In this document: in pieces, positions 12,267-21,945 of the stretch
Layout of the letters: each line of letters begins with the position of its first letter
Numbering within the stretch: the first letter of the stretch is position 1
NCBI RefSeq assembly: GCF_023856365.1
Contig: NC_064551.1
Coordinates: forward strand, 64,501-128,500
From: Brienomyrus brachyistius
Lineage: Eukaryota > Chordata > Actinopteri > Osteoglossiformes > Mormyridae
DNA: 64,000 nt
Direction: 5' to 3'
Made by a program: the position numbers and the translations under genes
Notes under the pieces: generated by a model
What the model saw: only the letters and a program-made list of their open reading frames with translations
Told to the model about the DNA's origin: nothing
Database searches by the model: none

Positions 12267-12286
12267 GGGGGGGGGGGGGGGGGGGG
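12267..12286. repeat. Run of 20 G
   Basis: An uninterrupted poly(G) tract in JDP2 intron 1. Similar runs lie at 13,790-13,803, 45,361-45,370 and 63,296-63,310, with a C run at 25,535-25,556. Their lengths are prone to sequencing error. Confidence 0.9.
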
Positions 12287-12639
12287 CGACACTATAATCC
12301 GTCTAACTCTGAGCAAACAGTGCAGCCGTTACCTTGGTAACATCATTTACCCTGTGAGTGTAATCCCAGAATTATAGTCAGGTATTTTTTTTCCTCCAGG
12401 ATAATGTGTGGATAATGAGGTTGGGCTCCTGCAGTAAGAGTCAGCCTTTTCCACACCATTCCTGCCTTACTCCCTTACTTTTTCTGGACTTTTTTTGTAG
12501 ATTTTATTGGCTGAAGTTTGTCTGCTCCCTCCCCCTCAATCCATTCTTCCACATTTTCATCCAGGGTCCTGCACCTTTTTTTTTTTAGCCATCAGGTTGT
12601 TGGCTGCCAGGGGCCTGGGTATCTGGACTGCTACTGCCT

Positions 12640-13705
12640 GTGTAGCTTCATGTTCGCTCAGCATGTCAGGGGCAAAGGTGACCCTGTGGCCTTAGGGAGC
12701 AGTGCAGCTTCATGTTTGCTTAGCACAGCAGTGCTGAAGGTGACCCTGTGGCTTTAGGGAGCAGTGCAGCTTCATGTTTGCTCAGCACAGCAGTGCTGAA
12801 GGTGCCCTGTGGCCTTAGGGAGCAGTGCAGCTTCATGTTCACTCAGCACAGCAGTGCTGAAGGTGACCCTGTGGCCTTAGGGAGCAGTGCAGCTTCATGT
12901 TCGCTCAGCACAGCAGTGCTGAAGGTGCCCTGTGGCCTTAGGGAGCAGTGCATCTTCATGTTCGCTCAGCACAGCAGTGCTGAAGGTGCCCTGTGGCCTT
13001 AGGGAGCAGTGCAGCTTCATGTTCGCTCAGCACAGCAGTGCTGAAGGTGCCCTGTGGCCTTAGGGAGCAGTGCAGCTTCATGTTCGCTCAGCACAGCAGT
13101 GCTGAAGGTGCCCTGTGGCCTTAGGGAGCAGTGCATCTTCATGTTCGCTCAGCACAGCAGTGCTGAAGGTGCCCTGTGGGCTTAAGGAGCAGTGCAGCTT
13201 CATGTTCGCTCAGCACAGCAGTGCTGAAGGTGCCCTGTGGACTTAGGGAGCAGTGCAGCTTCATGTTCGCTCAGCACAGCAGTGCTGAAAGTCCCTGTGG
13301 GCTTAGGGAGCAGTGCAGCTTCATGTTCGCTCAGCACAGCAGTGCTGAAGGTGCCCTGTGGCCTTAGGGAGCAGTGCAGCTTCATGTTCGCTCAGCACAG
13401 CAGTGCTGAAAGTCCCTGTGGGCTTAGGGAGCAGTGCAGCTTCATGTTCGCTCAGCACAGCAGTGCTGAAGGTGCCCTGTGGCCTTAGGGAGCAGTGCAG
13501 CTTCATGTTCGCTCAGCACAGCAGTACTGAAAGTCCCTGTGGGCTTAGGGAGCAGTGCAGCTTCATGTTCGCTCAGCACAGCAGTACTGAAAGTCCCTGT
13601 GGGCTTAGGGAGCAGTGCAGCTTCATGTTCGCTCAGCACAGCAGTGCTGAAGGTGCCCTGTGGCCTTAGGGAGCAGTGCAGCTTCATGTTCGCTCAGCAC
13701 AGCAG
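12640..13705. repeat. 60/61-bp minisatellite, about 17 copies
   Basis: The unit reads AGCAGTGCAGCTTCATGTTC, GCTCAGCACAGCAGTGCTGA, then either AGGTGCCCTGTGGCCTTAGGG or the shorter AAGTCCCTGTGGGCTTAGGG. The two unit types partly alternate from about 13,200 onward. Each unit contains the inverted repeat TCAGCAC-AGCA-GTGCTGA. Frames open on both strands are by-products of the repetition. It lies in JDP2 intron 1, about 0.85 kb before the first coding exon. Confidence 0.97.
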
Positions 13706-14547
13706 ATGTGCCTGAGTCTGCTATTTGGTCTTTGTATCTGTGTGTGTTTCTGTTCTTGCATGAGCATGCATGCACAAACAGACATCCACGGGGGGGGGGG
13801 GGGAGCTGATATGAAACCTGTGTGATCAGGACTGTCAGCTGGTCTGCTGCGGGCCCCTTAGCAGCAGCACAGGCTAGATTTGAACCTGCGTGTCACAGGG
13901 AGGCCTGGCTGCCTTCAGTGAGCTCAGCATCCGGGACTCTCTGCCGCTGCGTTTTTTTTCCTAGCTGGATCTCTGCCTGTCTCTGTTCTGTCTGTTCATG
14001 CTTCATGAGGGAGGCTGACTGTATTCTCTGTATCCAGCAGACATTCTCAGGTTACACCCTGTTTCTTGCTCAGGCTGTGTCTGGGGTCCTTGGAGGGCGG
14101 CTGACGTCGAGTCCTGCCTCTAATGCCTTTCTGATGGTTTCTGCTCTCTCTTCAACATACCACTAGCTTTTTAAAAATGGATTTCTGGAGATTTCCTTTT
14201 TTTTTAGGTTGTCCCACTGCTAAAGGGCTCTGCTGCCTGAAGGTGCCTCTGAAGGCAAAGGTGCTCTGTACACATTAGTTTGCCTTTGGCCAGGCAGAGC
14301 TTCTTGCCTCCCCCTTTCTCTTCTATCGTGTCATCTTGGTCTTTCTGCCCCAAGGGGGGGGGGGGGACATCGGTGCTGGCTGTGACATACACTGTCTACT
14401 GTAGCTGAATCACTCACATAAGCAGGCTGTTTGCTTGAAGAAAATGTAGCGGAAAAAGTTAAAAACTCAAACATTTGTTTTTGGTTTCTGAGCAGGTGAA
14501 AGTAAATTTATTAACATGAGTATTCTTTGCCCCCACCCAGGTCAGAC

Positions 14548-14742
14548 ATGATGCCCGGACAGATCCCTGACCCCTCCTTGGCCCCTGGTGCCATCCCCAG
14601 CCTGGGGCCGCTGGCCGGGGTGCCTGGGGCCACACTAACAGAGCAGCTGCGGCTGGCTGACCTGCACACCCTAGGGGCCATGATCTCTCCCCTACACTTC
14701 CTGAGCAGGCTGGGGAAGAGGTCTTCCCCCCTGAAAGAGGAG
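14548..14742 (+). CDS. JDP2: JDP2 coding exon 1 (residues 1-65)
   Basis: The acceptor CCCACCCAG ends at 14,540 and seven untranslated bases precede the ATG. The donor is GAG/GTGAGG at 14,743. It encodes the N-terminal JDP2-specific region, ending SSPLKEE. Confidence 0.93.
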
Positions 14743-15677
14743 GTGAGGATCAATGGGGTGGGGTCTGCCGGAGGGTGTATAAGCTCAGGTTACCATGACG
14801 ACACATGTGACCAGCTTATGACTGTTGACATCTGTTCATTTGCAGAACATGATATTTATTTGGCTTTTCTTGCATAAACAGCTTAAGTGTTTGAAGGACA
14901 TTGCCTGATTCAGACCCGGGAGGGACTGCCAAACGACTAATAGCTTTCATTTACAAACACAGGGCTGAACGGCTCTCATTTTTTTACTGTTGTGCTGAGC
15001 TAAACACCATGGCAGTGGAGTCTAAACATTCTGCTTCCTCTGGCAGATGAATGAGGATGAGGAGAGGAGGAAGCGGCGGAGAGAGAAGAACAAGGTGGCA
15101 GCAGCACGATGCCGTAATAAGAAAAAAGAGCGGACAGACTTCCTGCAGAAGGTGAGCAAGGTGCTCAGCATGACATGCAACCTCTGGAACATGTCAGCCT
15201 TCCAGTCGTAGTCAGTCAGCAGCAGCGTTTGCCTCTTGTCGGTGGTGTTGGGCAGCAGATATCATCATGCTTTTCTTAATTCTGGATAATTTTGGTTCGT
15301 GACTTGTAGCACATTAAAGGTCATTTCCGCTATGCAGGTATAGAGAGAAGTTAACTCCTCCATTACAGCGTGCTGTCTTTGCTTTTCTAGCTCACTGATG
15401 GCCATATTAATGGGTTGAATGACTGATCGGTGTAGCGCCACCCCCCCCCCCCACCCCCAGCAGCTTTAACAGCATCTTTTTTGCTTCCCAGGAGTCAGAG
15501 CGCCTGGAGCTGGTGAACTCGGAGCTGAAGGCCCAGATTGAGGAACTAAAGCAGGAGCGGCAGCAGCTCATCGTCATGCTAAACCGGCACCGGCCAACCT
15601 GCATCGTGCGGACCGACAGCATCAAGACCCCTGAGACTGAGGCCAACCCCCTGCTTGATCATCTGGGGGCCAAATAA
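14548..15677 (+). CDS. JDP2: Jun dimerization protein 2 (bZIP repressor), coding span
   Basis: Three coding exons (14,548-14,742, 15,047-15,151, 15,492-15,677) join in phase 0 to give 161 aa; the human protein is 163 aa. The N-terminus MMPGQIPDPS and the block LGAMISPLHFL are JDP2 hallmarks. The basic region is at residues 72-94 (RRKRRREKNKVAAARCRNKK), followed by a zipper with Leu98, 105, 112, 119, 126 and His133, then the HRPTC motif. JDP2 is a nuclear factor that dimerizes with JUN and ATF proteins at AP-1 and CRE sites, mostly repressing, and it also acts on histones; this is family knowledge. The first of the two adjacent ATGs at 14,548 is chosen because the family starts MM. ATF3 is the closest alternative, but the N-terminus excludes it. 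Confidence 0.96.
15047..15151 (+). CDS. JDP2: JDP2 coding exon 2, basic region (residues 66-100)
   Basis: This 105-bp phase-0 exon lies between the acceptor TCTGGCAG and the donor AAG/GTGAGC. It encodes MNEDEERRKRRREKN and the DNA-contacting NKVAAARCR signature. BATF has an exon of the same size and phase at 27,471. Confidence 0.96.
15492..15677 (+). CDS. JDP2: JDP2 coding exon 3, leucine zipper and C-terminus
   Basis: The acceptor TTGCTTCCCAG ends at 15,491 and the TAA is at 15,675. It encodes ESERLELVNSELKAQIEELK, the remaining zipper, the HRPTCIVRTDS motif and an ending LLDHLGAK. Confidence 0.96.
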   Translation, partial: ESERLELVNSELKAQIEELKQERQQLIVMLNRHRPTCIVRTDSIKTPETEANPLLDHLGAK

Positions 15678-16435
15678 GCAGCGACTGCTATTACGTGACC
15701 ATTTACAGCCAGAGCGAGCGGCACCGTTAGTCTGGGCTCTGTCGGCAGGGACAGACCTGGGGAGTGGCTGCCTTTGCCGAGGTTTCTCTGTCCCGTTTAT
15801 AGCGGGACTGGTTCCTGGCATTGTTGACGTGTAGCATCCTGAGATTAGCACCGCCGTCGTCGTTACCAAGGAAATGCAGCAGAAACGGACCATGGCAAAC
15901 TGTTGAATGACACTAAAGTCAAATTGTCTGGTTTGCCACAGGTATCCAAGAAAAGGCACATCATCCTTTTGTTGTGCTTCTGTATATCCTGGCTGGATTT
16001 TAATATAACAGTATTTGAAAAATGCTGATTTTAGATTTTATGTCCTGCCCTAGAGGGTAGGAGCGATCGGTTGATCCGAATCCTTTGTTTGTTTTTTTTG
16101 TGGTGATGCAGGCGTCACAAGAGCACATCTCTATGTTTACAGTCATATGGTTTTTGTTACTATATTTGTTACGTGTTAATTTGCTTTGTATTTTTTATAT
16201 ACTGCTATATTCATGAAATATGAAATCACTTGATGTGATACCTTGTACATAAGCTTTTGTATTCCGTATGTGTTGCTTCTTCTCCTGATTAGTATTGTGT
16301 TTCCATTCCTGGCAGAGTGGTTTTTCCTAAGTTTTGTACCAGTAATATGTATGTCTTCATACCAATACAACCTATTGTGAAATACTAAAGGACTTCCATT
16401 GTGTTGTCTATTAAATATTTTTAGTGGCCTTGATG
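15678..16435 (+). other. JDP2: JDP2 3-prime UTR (inferred)
   Basis: Non-coding sequence runs from the stop codon to the poly(A) signal. It is T-rich toward its end. Its end is set by the signal at 16,410. Confidence 0.6.
16410..16415 (+). terminator. JDP2: JDP2 poly(A) signal ATTAAA
   Basis: ATTAAA lies about 730 bp after the stop, with T/G-rich sequence downstream (TTTTTAGTGGCCTTG). It is the best-placed signal after the JDP2 stop. Confidence 0.6.
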
Positions 16436-18040
16436 GCATCCAGTAAATCTGCTTATTTTCTTAGATGAAATATATGTGAAGATGACTGTGGTTTGCAAAT
16501 GGGAAACTTGAGTCGATTATTGCAAAACATTGGCATGCTCGAGGTTGGTCAATACCGCTTGACCTGCTTTTAGCGGCTGCGCTTTGGCAAGCTGATACTA
16601 CAGCTAAACTTGCTGTCTGGCATTTGACGCCATCTAGTGGTAACCAATTTAAACGTCGCAATAACGGTTGATGACGCCACGGTCTTGCAAACTTGAAGTG
16701 CTTCCAAAGCGCCAGAACTTTCCGCCTGCAGTCCAAGGTAATGAGGCTGGTGAGTCACTTGAGCTCAGGATCTCTGTCCTGTAGTGGACAATAGCAGTAA
16801 ACTGTGTATGGATGTGGTGTTACTACTGCGGTTGCGTTCATGAATAGACGCTGCAGTTCAGCCTAAGCAATACAGTGGCACCTAATCTTTAAATCATTAA
16901 AGGAGAGGAAATCTCTTTTTGATGTCAAGTAATATATATTTTTTAAATCAGAGTGTGCAATGAAACTAGAGAAACTGAGGAATTAAAATCTCACCAATAA
17001 TAGGCTAGTGCAGTCATTTCTCAGATGGAAACGTCATAAACCTGTGGTCCGTGTAGTAGTTTGTATGCTTGACAAACCCCGGTGTGAAAAACTTTCAAAG
17101 AGGAATCTTCCCCTGGAGCAAATAATATTACGGGAGGGGGAGTCCCGCTTGTTTGTTACTCATAACGCATACGTTGTAAGGGGTCTTTGGTTCCGATATA
17201 TTTTCATTTGGTAGTTCAAGGAAGTTTGAAAACCCCTGCAGCATATGTACCCTCAGAAGGATGCCTCCCTCCACCCTTCACCTGGCGAAAACAAATTTCC
17301 GTATTCCAAGCACCAGTAGAGGTCGCTGTCGGAAAAACACAAAAACAACGAACCCAGTTTCTCACAATGTGAGGTATGGGTTGTAATATTGACCAATTTC
17401 TTGATTCTTTCCTTTTCTCAGTTTGTCGATCCAAGTAACTGTTTAATTAACAATAACTGAATTTACTTAGTCACTGTTGTCAGTTTAATCTTATCCAGTT
17501 ATAATGAAACCGACATAGATATATAGATAGATAGAAAACAGGATACACAAGTGAAATAGATCAGATAAATAATCAGGTAAATAACTTTTAAGTATTTGAA
17601 ATAACCATACTATATGTAGCAGTAATTGGAACATCAAGTATTCAGCGATGTATATGTTAAAGGTAGTGCAAGTTTAGAATAGGAATTTAAAATGCACAGT
17701 CTGCTGCGTAAACTGTGCAAATATACAAATGGGACCGCTTAATGAATACAATGAAATAAAGTATGTAAAAGGGTTTTTTTCACAGTAAATTAATAAATAA
17801 TTTTGACAAAATAGGACGTAAGAAGGTATCTGTAGCTGACAGCAAAACAACAGTGATACATTCTGAGAAATGCGTCAGGGGATTTTATTCTTGTACAAAC
17901 ATCTTAGAGTATACTTACACAAACCTAGAAGGCCTACTACACACCTAGGCTACAATAAACTTTTTTACAGTCAGTTTAATTTTTTAAGACAGTATAGTAA
18001 ATACATACAGATGTAGCCACTTGAATTTTCCCCAGTTTCC
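16436..18040. other. JDP2-BATF intergenic, first part
   Basis: No gene is recognised. Two CTCF-like motifs lie at 16,627-16,640 and 17,313-17,326. AT-rich sequence occupies 17,450-18,000. Confidence 0.4.
16627..16640 (-). promoter_or_regulatory. CTCF-like motif
   Basis: The minus strand reads CCACTAGATGGCGT, which matches 13 of 14 positions of the consensus CCASYAGRKGGCRS recalled for vertebrate CTCF. Sequence match only. Confidence 0.3.
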
Positions 18041-18048
18041 ATGATGGG

Positions 18049-18117
18049 GCCTTGGCTGGTCCTTGGCTGATCTTTGGCTGGTCCTTGGCTGGCCCCTGCT
18101 GGGTCCTGGGTGGGACC
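18049..18117. repeat. Short tandem repeat of CCTTGGCTGGT
   Basis: About six imperfect units of an 11-12-bp motif (CTTGGCTGGTC and variants). Confidence 0.75.
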
Positions 18118-18259
18118 TTGACTATAATGCGATCCCCCACGATGATGTAATGAACAAGGGGGCCGGCATGATCCGCCCCTTGCCTCTCTGTGTGTAAAGT
18201 ACTTGCAATGATTTATCCATCCACCAGGGAGAGCAGTGATTATGAAAGCTGCTCTGACT

Positions 18260-18294
18260 TACCTGAAATCAGGTACAATACCTGATTTCAGGTA
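18260..18294. repeat. Perfect 16-bp-arm hairpin
   Basis: The left arm TACCTGAAATCAGGTA is followed by CAA and by its exact reverse complement. Each arm is itself nearly palindromic (ACCTGA-AA-TCAGGT). Confidence 0.9.
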
Positions 18295-18844
18295 TCTTAA
18301 CTTCACTACAAAAAATGAAAATCTAAGCAAGTATAATTTTCTTATATTTAAACAAAATTCCAATTTCATTAATAAACTGACTACACTGCAATAAATGGCC
18401 TGTGAAATTTAAGAAATTGTTTCTGTTGTGAGGCAAAGATGGATCAAAATATGTTTTAGTTAGTTTATTGATGAAATTAGGATTTTGTATTTTACTTCAC
18501 CTTTTGGAGATGAGGCGGACCCAGTAAACCAGTAACATACAATGGTTGTTTACTATCATTATAAAGTATTATGAACTGTACTTAATTGTATGTATAATAC
18601 TTTTATTGACTGGCAGCACAGTAGGTTTACTTAGACCAGCATCGCCGCAAACACATGAGTAAAGGGTTACGCTACGACATTACAATGGCTACAACTTTAC
18701 TAAGCAAAAAGAATTTTTCAGGTCCATTATAATCTTATGGGACCACTATCGTATATGTGGTCTGTCATTGACTGACGCATCGTTATGCAATGCATGACTG
18801 TACTGTGTGTGCATTGGACAGTCAGGACTGAGCTATTATCGAGT

Positions 18845-18985
18845 GTGATGGCTGTCATTACGAATGATCTCCTGTACTACTATATTTTATCATGTGATGG
18901 TTGTCAGTAAGAATGATCTCTACCGCTCTATTATGTAGTGTGATGGCTGTCGGCAAGAATGATCTCCTGTACATCAGAGATAAAA
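18845..18985. repeat. Three diverged tandem copies, about 48-50 bp
   Basis: The motif GTGATGGCTGTC, then AAGAATGATCTCCTGTAC, recurs three times with substitutions. Confidence 0.65.
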
Positions 18986-19029
18986 AACCTATTTAGTAAC
19001 TGCTGTGGTGGTGCACCAGTAGGCCATGA

Positions 19030-19780
19030 AGAGGGTGAGTTGCAACTATCATGATGTAGTTAAGGTTATTACCACAAATTCAGCTTTCTTGATGAGTTTA
19101 TCCCCAATACAGCACCCTCACAGCAAAGAATTGTGCACCTGCCACTCCAGATTTGTAGAAGATCTCCAACATCTTGCACACATTGAAGTATCTCAGTTTC
19201 CTCAGAAAATAAAATGTCTATTCATCCCCTTCTAGTAAGTAGTATTGGTGTTGGTTTTCCAGTCTGGACTGTTATTAAGGTTAACACCTACTGTAAGCGT
19301 TGGTAATCTTAAACCATCCCAACCTCTTCATCCAGGATGTACAGTATACAGGTTTTGGAGCAGTTTTATTCCTCTAGAAGTCAACCTCCACCTCCCAGGT
19401 CTAGACCATATTCAGGTGCAGATGATTCCTCCCACACCACTCCACAAACTTCCCCACCAAATCTCTGTACTCTAACTCTTTCCTTTCTCTGACACACTCC
19501 ACCACGGTTAAGTCATCAGAGAACAAGCAAGTGGACTAAAAGTCTGAGGTGTATAAGGTGAACAGGAATTGAGCCAGAACAGTTCCTTGTGCCGCTCCTG
19601 TGTTCCTTCTCGCTAGATCAGAAACACAGCTTCCAAGCTGCGCAAACTGGAGTCTGTCTGTCAGATAGTAAGTGATCCAGGAGATAGAGGATGTGTTGAC
19701 TTGTAGCCCCAGAAGGTTCTTCTTGAGCTCCTTGAGCTCCCTGCAGCAGGTATATGATGACATCCACACTTACATGGAAT
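19030..19780 (-). pseudogene. Decayed LINE reverse transcriptase (L2/jockey-like)
   Basis: Read on the minus strand from about 19,770, it encodes WITYYLTDRLQFAQLGSCV, an RT finger-palm element, then TGAAQGTVLAQFLFTLYTSD. In broken frames it continues as LVGKFVEWCGRNHLHLN and YFLRKLRYFNVC. These are typical of fish L2/CR1-like LINE ORF2 products. Multiple stops and frameshifts make it a relic. Confidence 0.85.
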
Positions 19781-20498
19781 GTGCACACATACGCATCATG
19801 GCTGCCACGCATTTTCTGTGTTGACTCCACACATCGTCCGTGCACCTATGCAAGGACTTAACACAATGCGTATGTGAGATGTAGTGCTACCAAAAATTGG
19901 AGTGGCAGTATGGTCACCTTTTGTTAAGGTGCTATGCGTTTATATACAGTACAGTTAGTATTAAAGTAATATGTGATTTTTGTGCACTATTGTGTCCCAC
20001 TTCAAAATGAAATTGCACTTTAAGTTTGTAAGAAAGCAGCATCATGTGTACAAAGTATAATGAAATTCTCACTTAAAATTCTTATTTGCTTACTTTCATA
20101 AGCAACATGATTTCTCAATACAGTTCTGATATTTATAAATCTTGTTGATAAAATTCACCGAGAGCGTGGGGTTACATTTCGCTAGAACAGTTATATTGTT
20201 ATAGGAAACAAAACTTAGCAAGCTGTGCAATTTTAATGCCGCTCCTTTTCTTTATAAATACTGCAATACTTATTGCAGAAATTGATTTTTTTCAGTATTG
20301 TGCAGCCTAATTTCAAAATACTAACTATTACGAAATATCTAACAATATACAATGCAACATTCTACATGGGACAGTAAAGTGATATATGGCAAAGCGAGGT
20401 ACCAATATGATGTAGAGCAGTGGTTAGGATACAGAGAATGCTGCAGCAGTATTACAAAATATGCAACTTCCTGCTCAGGCAGTAACTGTACAACATTT

Positions 20499-20717
20499 CA
20501 TGTTACAACAGAGAAGGGTCCAGCTGCAGACGCCTGTAGAGTGGAGCTTCACCGGAAATACGTGACCTCAACTCTCTGTTACAGCGAATAAACCCTAACC
20601 TTAACCGGAGCTCCACTTTACGTCCTTAAAGATCACGTGTTTCCTGTGGAGGTGATGTATTTCGGGTGGAGCTCCACTCTACAGGAGTCTGCAGCTAGAC
20701 CCTCTTGTCACAACATG
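20499..20717. mobile_element. Small MITE with long terminal inverted repeats
   Basis: The left end contains AGCTGCAGACGCCTGTAGAG, TGGAGCTTCACC and GGAAATACGTGACC. The right end carries the reverse complement with few changes (GGGTGGAGCTCCACTCTACA, GGAGTCTGCAGCTAGACCC). The inverted repeats are about 58 bp within about 219 bp. No coding capacity. Confidence 0.75.
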
Positions 20718-20760
20718 TGAGACCAGAAATGAAAGAGCAGACCAACATAGTTTTCTCACA

Positions 20761-20774
20761 CTGCCCTCTGGTAG
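20761..20774 (-). promoter_or_regulatory. CTCF-like motif
   Basis: The minus strand reads CTACCAGAGGGCAG, matching 13 of 14 positions of CCASYAGRKGGCRS. It lies between JDP2 and BATF. Sequence match only. Confidence 0.3.
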
Positions 20775-20879
20775 TCATGACCTTTAACCCACCAGATAGA
20801 TGTTAACTACATGCCCAAATATAGTCAGTACACTGCTTGTGTAGGATATGCGTTGCATTGCGTATGTATGGTGGTACAT

Positions 20880-20975
20880 GGTCTCAAAGCGCTTTACATT
20901 ATCCCTGTCCCTAGAAGGAAGAAACCTTGGAAGGAACCAGAGAGGGGGACCCCATCCTACTAGGGCAGAGGTGGA
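20880..20975 (-). repeat. Fragment of short interspersed repeat
   Basis: TCTCAAAGCGCTTTACATTA then CTAGAAGGAAGAAACCTTGG matches the repeat nested at 6,053-6,211. It is truncated. Confidence 0.6.
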
Positions 20976-21129
20976 GGGGCAGGCAGGCCAGAAGGCCGTA
21001 ACAGATTCTCATTTTACAAGAGTATTTTAGACAGTGTGTTGCCGATAAGTGCAATTGATTCATAGAATTACTAATCACTTTCTTAAAGTTTACACAATCA
21101 TTGCCAAGATAAACCGGAAGCAGTGCACT

Positions 21130-21945
21130 TTGTTGGCATATATCCATCCATCCATCCATCCATCCATCATCTTCCGCTTAATCCGGGGTCGGGTCGCGGG
21201 GGCTGCAGTCTCAGCAGGGAAGCCCAGACTTCCCTCTCCCCGGCCACTTCATCCAGCTCTTCTGGGGGGATCCCGAGGCGTTCCCAGGCCAGCAGGGAGA
21301 CATAGTCTCTCCAGCGTGTCCTGGGTCTTCCCCGGGGTCTCCTCCCAGTGGGACATGCCCGGAACACCTCCCCAGGGAGGCGTCCCGGAGGCATCCTAAT
21401 CAGATGCCCGAGCCACCTCATCTGGCTCCTCTCAATGCGGAGGAGCAGCGGCTCTACTCTGAGTCCCTCCCGAATGACCGAGCTCCTCACCCTATCTCTA
21501 ATGGAGAGCCCAGCCACCCTGCGGAGGAAACTCATTTCGGCCGCTTGTATTCCTTCCACCGACCCAAAACGTCCCGAGTTGAGGTCAGCAGCACACCATC
21601 CCCACCATAAATAGTGTTGATGCTGCACCGCTTTCCCGCCCTGAGCCGCCGGATGGTGGACCAGAATCTCCTCGAAGCCGTCCGGAAGTCGTTCTCCATG
21701 GCCTTGCCAAACTCCTCCCACATCCGAGTTTTTGCCTCAGCAACCGCCAAAGCCGCATCCTGCTTGGCCTGCCGGTAGCTGTCAGCTGCGTCTGGAGTCC
21801 CACAGGCCAAAAAGGCCAGATAGGACTCCTTCTTCAGCTTGATGGCATCCCTTACCACCGGTGTCCACCAGCGGGTTCGGGGATTGCCGCCGCGACAGGC
21901 ACCGACCACCTTACGGCCACAGCTCGAGCAGCTTGTTGGCATATA
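21130..21945 (-). mobile_element. 5-prime truncated, internally deleted LINE
   Basis: The minus-strand insertion has a (TGGA)n tail at its left end. It is flanked by the perfect 13-bp direct repeat TTGTTGGCATATA at 21,130-21,142 and 21,933-21,945. The right part encodes a linker (TRMWEEFGKAM, RRFWSTIRRLR). The left part encodes the C-terminal end of ORF2 ([48 protein letters not shown]). The two meet out of frame near 21,546 and the reverse transcriptase core between them is missing. The same family is present at 41,227. Confidence 0.88.
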
